A stretch of 64,000 nt of DNA from UBA10103 sp964584225 (GTDB taxonomy: Bacteria; Patescibacteriota; Minisyncoccia; Phycocordibacterales; UBA2100). The stretch covers positions 7,928-71,927 of the forward strand of contig CAZOZG010000002.1 of assembly GCA_964584225.1 (NCBI GenBank), read 5' to 3'. Under the pieces are notes generated by a model that was not told the origin of the DNA, searched no databases, and saw only the letters and a program-made list of their open reading frames with translations. The position numbers and the translations under genes are program-made. This document shows positions 58,879 through 64,000 of this stretch, piece by piece (positions within the stretch are counted from its first letter, which is position 1; every line of letters begins with the position of its first letter).

Positions 58879-58908
58879 TTGTCGAAAATCAGTGCACAAG
58901 AGTACAAT
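58879..58908 (+). promoter_or_regulatory. Promoter of the riboswitch operon
   Basis: TTGTCG (58879-58884) and TACAAT (58903-58908) with an 18-bp spacer. Unlike most promoters here it has both hexamers, and the transcript would start near 58915, just before the aptamer. Confidence 0.55.
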
Positions 58909-58911
58909 GCG

Positions 58912-59058
58912 CGTCCCAGTTGATTGTGGAAGTCGGGTTTCATCCCCGCACTGTGCCGCAACGGTAATGTCCTTCGCTGTAGCGAGGGAACGAGTCCGGT
59001 CTTCGATCAACTGTACATCCCGAGCAGGACAGCACCGCATACGGTGTTCGATCGAAAG
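58912..59058 (+). promoter_or_regulatory. Cobalamin (B12) riboswitch aptamer
   Basis: The leader shows the core of the RF00174-type cobalamin aptamer: GTGGAAGTCGGG, a CCCCGCACTG segment, then GTGCCGCAACGGTAATG (the B12-box type GCCGCAACxGTAA), a small TCCTTCGC / GCGAGGGA hairpin and GAGTCCGG. An outer stem closes it, CAGTTGAT (58917-58924) with ATCAACTG (59006-59013). Two small hairpins follow (CACCG / CGGTG and GATC / GATC). It would sense cobalamin and control the terminator at 59060-59084. Confidence 0.85.
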
Positions 59059-59072
59059 ATCTCTGCTTCGGG
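59019..59072 (+). promoter_or_regulatory. Likely antiterminator pairing
   Basis: CCCGAGCAG (59019-59027) can pair with CTGCTTCGGG (59063-59072, one bulge). The second partner lies inside the terminator stem, so the two structures exclude each other. This gives a simple on/off switch tied to the aptamer. Confidence 0.6.
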
Positions 59073-59084
59073 CAGGGATTTTTT
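59060..59084 (+). terminator. Riboswitch-controlled terminator ending at the start codon
   Basis: A 7-bp stem (TCTCTGC / GCAGGGA, loop TTCGG) followed by six Ts directly before ATG 59085. The stem also holds CAGGGA, a possible Shine-Dalgarno, so both transcription and translation could be blocked when the stem forms. Confidence 0.85.
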
Positions 59085-59582
59085 ATGCGAAAACACATCA
59101 CAATCATCATCGCACTTATCGCGGCCGCGATCAGCGTCGTCACGTTGTCGACACTACAAGAGCGCACGAGCACAGCAGTCGCCCCATCGGCGCAACAAAA
59201 CGTACAGCAATCTGAACCGGCGCCTGCATCGCAGGCGCCGGCTGCGAGCCATTCTTCGAACCCGACTCCCGCCGCATCTTCCAATGCGCCGGCACCCAAT
59301 GTCACTCTCCTTGTCGGCAGCTCTTCGTACCACACATTTATCCCAACGGGATCGACGGTCTTTGATCTCATGCGGACACTCGCCTCAACCACGGACTTCC
59401 GTTTTACCTATCGCACGTATCAATCGCTCGGCGCATTTATCGAATCGATCGATGGCATGGCAAACGCGCACGATTGGTACTGGTTTCTCTACATCAATGG
59501 CAAATCGTCGCAGACCGGAGCAACGCAAACAGCACTCAACCCTGGCGACACGGTCGAGTGGCGATATGAGAAAAATTATTAA
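59085..59582 (+). CDS. DUF4430 (transcobalamin-like) membrane-anchored protein
   Basis: A 165-residue protein with an N-terminal membrane anchor (residues 5-21), a Pro/Ala/Ser/Gln-rich linker to about residue 70, and a DUF4430 domain (about 72-165). The DUF4430 core reads VTLLVGSSSYHTFIPTG, SLGAFIESIDGMANAHDWY, FLYINGK, and LNPGDTVEWRYEKNY. This domain also forms the C-terminal half of animal transcobalamin and intrinsic factor. Position behind a cobalamin riboswitch suggests binding of B12 or a corrinoid outside the membrane. A perfect 11-bp hairpin (59217-59241) lies in the linker codons. Confidence 0.85.
   Translation: MRKHITIIIALIAAAISVVTLSTLQERTSTAVAPSAQQNVQQSEPAPASQAPAASHSSNPTPAASSNAPAPNVTLLVGSSSYHTFIPTGSTVFDLMRTLASTTDFRFTYRTYQSLGAFIESIDGMANAHDWYWFLYINGKSSQTGATQTALNPGDTVEWRYEKNY
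59217..59241. repeat. Intragenic perfect hairpin, 11-bp arms
   Basis: CCGGCGCCTGC and its complement around ATC, in the linker-coding part of the DUF4430 gene (PAPASQAPA). Confidence 0.6.
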
Positions 59583-59591
59583 TTAGTAGTA

Positions 59592-61667
59592 ATGCGCATG
59601 ACGTATAAAAACACGTTTGCAAGTTTGGTTCTCACTTTTAGTATTGCGATCACACCGACCTTCGCATTTGCGGACGATGCGAGCTCGACGCCGCCACTCG
59701 ATGCAAGTTCGACTCCCCCGACCGCCACTTCAACAGAGCCTACGGCGACATCATCGCCACTGTCGATCACCGCTCCAGGAGATCAAACATTTTCGACGAC
59801 GACATTTCCTGCGTTTCCGTTACTGGATTTTGCGACAGCGTCCGACACTCCGGATTCGAATCCAACTGTCAGCTTTTCTCCGACATCATTTCCGCATGGC
59901 ACGACGACGGTGACATGGACGGCGACCGATGCCGCGAACAACGTCGCAACAACCACCTCGAACGTCGGCGTCTTTCTCGGCGTCGAAGGTTCTATCGATG
60001 TGCCGCCGAATTGCATCGTGACCGATAGCGACGGAGTCGCACATCAATACCCTGAAGCGAGTTCGACAAGCACGTACCTTGGAATCTGTGCGCTTGAAGC
60101 AGCAAAAGAGAGTGGCCTCATTTCTTCAGTTGGACTCTCGAATCAGTTTCCGAGTCTCGGCTTGTTTGTGACGAGTGTCGATGGAATCGCTGCAGACCCA
60201 AATAGTCAATTCTGGGCACTCTTTCAAAATGATGGTTTCGCGAGCGCAGGACTGAGCTCGCTTCCGGTACATGCGACTGACACGATCGCTTTGAAACTCG
60301 AGGACTTCAATGGCAACAATCTGGGTGGCAAGGTCATCCTGCATATCAATAGTCTGGTGAGCACGAGCTCGAATGCAACAAGCACGAGTGCTACGAGCAC
60401 ACCGGAAAATCCGCCGCCCCCGCCCGGAGGCGGCGGTGGCATTTCGCACCTATTCCTCAACATCCCAAACGCGTTTGCGTATCTTACGAGTAAACAAAAC
60501 GCCAACGGTTCCTTCGGCGCACCAGGGGACGACCCGATCAAGACAGACTGGGCCGCGATCGCGTGTGCGGTCCCGAATGCACCTGCGCAGCCGTGCAATA
60601 AGTTGCGCGCGTACGAACTCGCGGCTACGCCAACGCTCTCCGTCGTTACCGACGCGGAGCGACATGCAATGGCGCTTGAAGCATTGAATATCGATCCCTA
60701 CACAGGTGCTTCCGTCAATTACATTGCAACAATTGTGAATGCCTTCGACGGCACGAGTATTCCCGGACCGGTACAAAATGATATTTTCGCACTCTTCCCA
60801 CTCCTGCACGCCGGCTATGCACCGACCGACGACATAATTCAAAAAATCGGCGCTTCGGTACTCGCTGCACAAAAGCCTGACGGTTCGTGGGGCGATCCGG
60901 ACACGACGGCTGCGGCAATTCAGGGGCTCGGCATGCTCTTCACAGGAGACCCGGCGAAAGATGGCGCGCTCGGCGCAGCACTCGGCATGGCCGAAGGAAA
61001 GCTACTCGCGACCGAAGGCTCCGACGCGTCATGGGACGAAAACGTCGACTCGACGAGTTGGATACAAACGATGATGAACTCGGTGCAGGAGGGCGATCCA
61101 GCTCATGCAATTCCCTTCACGAGCTCCGCCGGCCTCGTCCCCAACGATGCGATCGCGCGTACCCAAGCGACAGACGGCGGTGTGCAACCAAATAGCGTGG
61201 ACGCGAACACACGTATCTGGAGCACGAGCTACGCAATCGTCGCAGCATCCGGCAAAAGCTGGATATCGCTTCTCAGCATGTTCCCGAAGCAAAGCGTCGT
61301 GAACAACAGCAGTGGCGGAGGCAATGGTCCCGGGCTCGGCGCAGTACTCGGCGCATCAACATCCACTGTCGCGACATCGACAGAGCCGATTGCTACATCG
61401 ACGCCGGAGACTGCGAGCTCGACAGCGGCTATTGCAACTTCAACACTGACCGCGACCGTTGCGACCAGCTCCGCGACATCGACTCCGCATGTCGTCAAAA
61501 AGAAAACTGTCCTGAAAAAACTTCTCACAACAGCGGCCGTCCCGATTACCACAGCAACGAGCATTGAACCGATCATACAAACGACTGGAGCTTCGAGTGC
61601 CGCGCCGAGCGGATTCTTCAATGGACTGTGGGGTGCGATCGTCTCGTTCTTCCAACACATCTTCTAA
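59592..61667 (+). CDS. Secreted DUF4430 plus alpha/alpha-toroid protein
   Basis: A 691-residue secreted protein. Order: signal peptide to about residue 27 (TPTFAFA), Ser/Thr/Pro linker, HYR-like domain (about 56-128, FPHGTTTVTWTATDAANN), DUF4430 domain (about 131-254, with FPSLGLFVTSVDGI and SQFWALFQNDG), Pro/Gly linker, then an alpha/alpha-toroid region (about 285-565) with prenyltransferase-type repeats QNANGSFGAPGD and QKPDGSWGDPDT. A second Ser/Thr-rich linker, a basic patch (VVKKKTVLKKLL) and a C-terminal hydrophobic helix (FFNGLWGAIVSFFQHIF) follow, which may hold it at the surface. Animal B12 carriers pair the same two folds (toroid plus DUF4430). It starts 9 nt after the first DUF4430 gene, under the same riboswitch. 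Confidence 0.85.
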   Translation: MRMTYKNTFASLVLTFSIAITPTFAFADDASSTPPLDASSTPPTATSTEPTATSSPLSITAPGDQTFSTTTFPAFPLLDFATASDTPDSNPTVSFSPTSFPHGTTTVTWTATDAANNVATTTSNVGVFLGVEGSIDVPPNCIVTDSDGVAHQYPEASSTSTYLGICALEAAKESGLISSVGLSNQFPSLGLFVTSVDGIAADPNSQFWALFQNDGFASAGLSSLPVHATDTIALKLEDFNGNNLGGKVILHINSLVSTSSNATSTSATSTPENPPPPPGGGGGISHLFLNIPNAFAYLTSKQNANGSFGAPGDDPIKTDWAAIACAVPNAPAQPCNKLRAYELAATPTLSVVTDAERHAMALEALNIDPYTGASVNYIATIVNAFDGTSIPGPVQNDIFALFPLLHAGYAPTDDIIQKIGASVLAAQKPDGSWGDPDTTAAAIQGLGMLFTGDPAKDGALGAALGMAEGKLLATEGSDASWDENVDSTSWIQTMMNSVQEGDPAHAIPFTSSAGLVPNDAIARTQATDGGVQPNSVDANTRIWSTSYAIVAASGKSWISLLSMFPKQSVVNNSSGGGNGPGLGAVLGASTSTVATSTEPIATSTPETASSTAAIATSTLTATVATSSATSTPHVVKKKTVLKKLLTTAAVPITTATSIEPIIQTTGASSAAPSGFFNGLWGAIVSFFQHIF

Positions 61668-62368
61668 CTGCGACGTACATCAGTCATACTCCAAATCTCA
61701 AGATGTTCGGCTGGATCTGGATCGGCGAGATTGTCGGCAATCACGCGCGCGACGTCATCTGGCTCCATGGAGCTCTCGTAATCTTCGTGCTTGTTCTCGC
61801 CAAAGAGCGCGGTCTTGATGCGATACGGATACACAGAAAGGACACGAATGCCCGCATCCTTGAGTTCGTCGCGCATCGCTTGCGTGAAGCCTTCGGCTGC
61901 AAATTTGCTCGCTGAATACGATGCACCGAGTCCTTTGCCCTTGAGCGCGCGAACCGAAAGGACGTTGAGGATCGTGCCGACTTTTTTTCCGCGCATGTGT
62001 CTCACAGCTTCGAGCATGCCGTATGCGAGCCCGAAGTAATTCCCGTCGACGAGTCGCATGGCGTAATTGAAATCGATACTTTCTTCCTGCGTATACGGCA
62101 CCCCAATGCCTGCGTTGTTGACCCACAGGTCGATGCCTCCAAATTCCTCCATTGCCGCTCCCACGCAGCCCCACACTTCTTCCCCGCACATCAACACCCC
62201 GACCCTCAGCGTCGCCGGTCACTCAGCTCCAAGCGCTTCAAGTTCTGTCGGAATGACATCGGAGAGGAGCACGCGGGCGCCGCGCTCGCGGATTATCTCG
62301 CGCGCGAGCGCGGCGCCGAGCCCGCGCGCGGCGCCCGTCAACACACACGCCGCGCCATCGAGCTTCAT
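61664..62368 (-). pseudogene. Short-chain dehydrogenase broken by two frameshifts
   Basis: An SDR-family oxidoreductase in three frames. The N-terminal piece (62219-62368) carries ACVLTGAARGLGAALA and stops at a TGA. A short middle stretch in another frame reads LTGDAEGRGVDVR. The long C-terminal piece (61664-62197) has GIDLWVNNAGIG, the ASYSASKFAAEGF catalytic Tyr/Lys pair and an ordinary end. Both breaks lie in G-rich runs (near 62221 and 62187), so sequencing error is as likely as true decay. Its stop overlaps the stop of the toroid gene. Confidence 0.7.
62281..62312. repeat. Intragenic inverted repeat in the SDR
   Basis: CGCGCTCGCG and its complement CGCGAGCGCG separated by 12 nt, in the N-terminal piece of the SDR. 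Confidence 0.45.
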
Positions 62369-62423
62369 TGAGGCATTATAGCTGTTGCGCCGCGTGCGAG
62401 CTGCCGATAGTATGTGAAATCAA

Positions 62424-62505
62424 GGGTGCGTGGCGGAATTGGTATACGCGTACGTCTCAGAAGCGTATGGGGCAACCCGTGGGAGTTCAAGTCTCCCCGC
62501 ACCCA
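62424..62505 (+). tRNA. tRNA-Leu (CAG)
   Basis: An 82-nt class II tRNA. Acceptor stem GGGTGCG pairs with CGCACCC, the D-arm has GCGGAATTGGT, the anticodon stem TACGT / GCGTA encloses loop CTCAGAA with anticodon CAG (Leu, codon CTG). A long variable arm (TGGGGCAACCCGT) and T-arm GGGAGTTCAAGTCTCCC follow, then discriminator A. The 3' CCA is not encoded (the next bases are CAACA). Confidence 0.95.
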
Positions 62506-62540
62506 CAACAGTAAAAATCTATACCCAAAATACCTCTCAG

Positions 62541-62563
62541 AGCCATGTGCGCATGGCTTTTGA
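62541..62563 (+). terminator. Terminator-like hairpin after tRNA-Leu
   Basis: AGCCATG / CATGGCT with loop TGCG followed by TTTTGAG, 36 nt after the tRNA. Outer CTCA and TGAG could extend the stem. Confidence 0.6.
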
Positions 62564-62565
62564 GT

Positions 62566-62700
62566 GGATTCTAATATTCTCGATTTTTCTTGAGGGGTTG
62601 GGAGACAACCGAACCTCTTATTGAAGACTTGTAATTTATGTCATTTTCTGACATACCTATGGCGGCTGTTCCTTAGAGAACGGCATCACTGGGTGCTCTT
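62566..62700 (+). promoter_or_regulatory. Leader region with hairpins before the gene at 62720
   Basis: Contains TATGTCA / TGACATA (62637-62655) as an inverted repeat, a GTGCTC / GAGCAC hairpin just before the ribosome-binding site, and the first GGATTCTAATAT copy at 62566. The inverted repeat could be an operator; no specific regulator is known. Confidence 0.4.
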
Positions 62701-62719
62701 AGAGCACAAGGAGAAGGCC

Positions 62720-63154
62720 ATGAAGATCAGTTTGGATACGCGCTACACAGAAGCTCCGCAGCCGAACATCAGCGGCCCTTTGTGGGAAGTGACACACTCG
62801 GCTTTGATGACGGCCTGCGCCATCGCGACGCGGGTCAGCGGAAGCCTCAGCGAGAAGTTCTTTGTCGCGGACCACGTCGAAGTACTTCGATTCCGTTTCC
62901 GCAAGCAACAGGAAAATGGCACGACCCTGTTCAAGTTTGCCACCGTCATTACGGTCGGCGGGCAGAAGTACGATCGCGAAATCGAGTCGTCGCTCGAGAT
63001 GCCGAAGACCAGTTATTCGGACAACGTTAACTACGCGACGGTCAACGACCTGAGCGACACGATATCCTCCTTCGTTCGCGAAGAAATCGGAAAAGTCATT
63101 GATGCTCAGCGCAACGGTCTCGAATCGATCAAGCGTCGACTGAGCATTGCCTGA
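62720..63154 (+). CDS. Hypothetical cytoplasmic protein
   Basis: A 144-residue soluble protein opening MKISLDTRYTEAPQPNISG, with a central beta-rich part (LFKFATVITVGGQKYDREIES, shown by FATVITVGGQKYDRE) and a helical C-terminus (SDTISSFVREEIGKVID). AAGGAG precedes ATG 62720 by 6-7 nt, which decides this start over 62621. An intrinsic terminator follows. It has no signal peptide. I do not recognise the family. Confidence 0.6.
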   Translation: MKISLDTRYTEAPQPNISGPLWEVTHSALMTACAIATRVSGSLSEKFFVADHVEVLRFRFRKQQENGTTLFKFATVITVGGQKYDREIESSLEMPKTSYSDNVNYATVNDLSDTISSFVREEIGKVIDAQRNGLESIKRRLSIA

Positions 63155-63173
63155 TATCGCTGCCAACGAATTT

Positions 63174-63210
63174 CCCGTCCCGGACCACTTCCGGGGCGGG
63201 TTAATTTTTT
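63174..63210 (+). terminator. Intrinsic terminator of the gene at 62720
   Basis: CCCGTCCCGGA and its near-complement TCCGGGGCGGG around a short loop, followed by TTAATTTTTT. Confidence 0.85.
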
Positions 63211-63214
63211 AGCG

Positions 63215-63324
63215 GGTTCTAATATTTTTCGGCTCGACCTTCTCAGTCGGCCTCACGAGCCATTCCGAGACGTCGAAATAGGCTACGTTGTATACTCCAC
63301 CATGTACGAAACAGGTTCTAATAT
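63215..63324. repeat. Repeated GGTTCTAATAT motif
   Basis: GGTTCTAATAT occurs at 63215-63225 and 63314-63324, with a variant GGATTCTAATAT at 62566-62577. The stretch 63211-63360 holds no convincing gene; the minus-strand frame across it has no support. Confidence 0.5.
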
Positions 63325-63360
63325 CTTTTATCAATTTCCACTGATTAAATGAAACGTTAA

Positions 63361-63392
63361 AAAAAGAAGAGGAGCCCGAGTGAGCTCCCCTT
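63361..63392 (-). terminator. Intrinsic terminator of the cold-shock gene
   Basis: GGAGC / GCTCC-type stem (extended by GGG and CTC on the sides) followed on the minus strand by TTCTTTTTTT. Confidence 0.8.
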
Positions 63393-63409
63393 TTGTCAGT
63401 CATGCGGCA

Positions 63410-63970
63410 TTATCGCGCCGAGCCACCGTCTATCCGAATCTCCGCGGCCATGAGCCCCTTCGGACCGTGCCCGTATCGGACGAGCACTGTCTGACCAGGA
63501 CGTAGCTCAGCGAAGCGAAACAGACGGAGCGTCTCCATATGCACGAAAATGTCGGGCGTTCCCTCGCCGCGGGTGAGGAACCCAAATCCTCGTAGACGAT
63601 TGAACCACTTCACCTGAGCACGCTCGAGCCCAGAGGTTGGAACCACGGTGACATGCGTGCGCGGCTCTGGAGTCGACACTGGATGGATTGCTGTCGAATC
63701 ATCCATCGAAATCACTCGAACGGCTTGCAGTTTTCCATCCGGCTTTTGGACGGCTTCGAAATCAACCGTCGCACCATCATGAGCGGTTTGAAAACCGTCT
63801 CGCCGTAAGCACGTCACGTGCAACAGCACGTCCGAGAGACCATTGTCCGGCACGATGAAACCATATCCTTTGGCAACATCGAACCACTTGATCCGGCCTT
63901 TGAGCTGGATCAAAATCGTTGCCGAGACATTCGTCGTTCGCCTCGTATCAGCATGAACACTAATCGACAT
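63410..63970 (-). CDS. Two-domain cold-shock (CspA-family) protein
   Basis: A 186-residue protein with two cold-shock domains. The first has GRIKWFDVAKGYGFIVPDNG and DVLLHVTCLRRDGFQTA, the second AQVKWFNRLRGFGFLTRGEG and DIFVHMETLRL; each carries the RNP1 (GYGFI, GFGFL) and RNP2-like motifs for single-stranded nucleic acid. The linker has VISMDDSTAIHP and THVTVVPTSGLERA. This arrangement and wording match two-domain cold-shock proteins of Alphaproteobacteria closely. ATG 63970 is chosen because TACAGT lies 8 nt upstream; the longer frame to 64000 adds no conserved sequence. Confidence 0.9.
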   Translation of the reverse strand: MSISVHADTRRTTNVSATILIQLKGRIKWFDVAKGYGFIVPDNGLSDVLLHVTCLRRDGFQTAHDGATVDFEAVQKPDGKLQAVRVISMDDSTAIHPVSTPEPRTHVTVVPTSGLERAQVKWFNRLRGFGFLTRGEGTPDIFVHMETLRLFRFAELRPGQTVLVRYGHGPKGLMAAEIRIDGGSAR

Positions 63971-63978
63971 TACATTCC

Positions 63979-63984
63979 ACTGTA
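63979..63984 (-). promoter_or_regulatory. -10 element for the cold-shock gene
   Basis: TACAGT on the minus strand, 8 nt before ATG 63970, the same hexamer and distance as gatB. Confidence 0.5.
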
Positions 63985-64000
63985 CTTTGACACGGGTCAT

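Noticed and set aside
62430..62624. A 64-codon plus-strand frame starting inside tRNA-Leu
   Set aside because: Its first 25 codons are the tRNA itself; such frames are common false predictions over leucine tRNAs.
63209..63403. A 64-codon minus-strand frame before the cold-shock terminator
   Set aside because: It runs through the repeated TTCTAATAT motifs, has no ribosome-binding site or -10 element, and its 5' end overlaps the cold-shock terminator.
1..64000. Mobile elements, prophage or CRISPR array
   Set aside because: No transposase, integrase, phage structural gene, long terminal repeat pair or regularly spaced repeats were seen.

Overview
Organism. The window looks like chromosomal DNA of a candidate-phyla-radiation bacterium (Patescibacteria, most likely Parcubacteria-like). 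This is inferred from a SecA with an extra segment between the first nucleotide-binding motifs and the YAADITYGT motif, very tight gene packing with many ATGA overlaps, short or half-length versions of several enzymes, an orphan VirD4-like ATPase, and a very large surface-glycan gene load beside few biosynthetic genes. TGA is an ordinary stop here, so the code is standard. A striking trait is that about twenty gene or operon starts have a TANNNT -10 hexamer only 6-10 nt before the start codon, which suggests widespread leaderless transcription. Only a few genes carry a strong Shine-Dalgarno (12858, 46794, 49318, 56642, 62720).

Layout. 1-5.8 kb: 3'-truncated gatB, a Gly-rich secreted protein with a companion, a relic of a second gatB 5' end, a small membrane protein, secA and a 13-residue Lys/Arg micro-ORF. 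6-12.8 kb: O-antigen-ligase-like protein with TPRs, a Gfo/Idh oxidoreductase, a P-loop protein, and a nonulosonate-type block (HAD, NeuB-cupin, NeuA-like). 12.9-24 kb: a GT-B protein, then a seven-gene operon read from 21.9 kb (GT2-GtrA, ArnT-like, GtrB-like, AsnB, two methyltransferases, GT-B). 24-34.2 kb: a ten-gene minus-strand run from gmd to a sugar C-methyltransferase, containing flippase, transferases and a branched 2,6-dideoxysugar route (rfbB, rfbA, half-length 2,3-dehydratase, disrupted Gfo/Idh ketoreductase, C-methyltransferase). 34.3-48 kb: more glycosyltransferases, a second asnB, methyltransferases, a deacetylase and a short UDP-sugar dehydrogenase. 48-53.5 kb: small unknown proteins, an epimerase, the VirD4-like ATPase and exported proteins. 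53.6-58.8 kb: VOC protein, rsmI, HAD, murC, orphan pstB, murD. 58.8-61.7 kb: a cobalamin-riboswitch-controlled pair of secreted DUF4430 proteins, the second with an alpha/alpha-toroid region. 61.7-64 kb: frameshifted SDR, tRNA-Leu(CAG), an unknown protein and a two-domain cold-shock protein of alphaproteobacterial type.

How it works together. Most of the window builds and exports a cell-surface glycan: nucleotide-sugar supply (dTDP-deoxysugar, GDP-6-deoxymannose, CMP-nonulosonate), cytoplasmic glycosyltransferases, a Wzx flippase, polyprenyl-phosphate-sugar formation and flipping (GtrB/GtrA), outer transfer by three ArnT-like proteins, and an O-antigen-ligase-like polymerase or ligase. The most unusual system is the riboswitch locus. 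A B12 aptamer with a terminator ending directly at the start codon precedes two proteins whose domains resemble parts of animal transcobalamin/intrinsic factor, which points to B12 capture at the surface of an organism that probably cannot make it.
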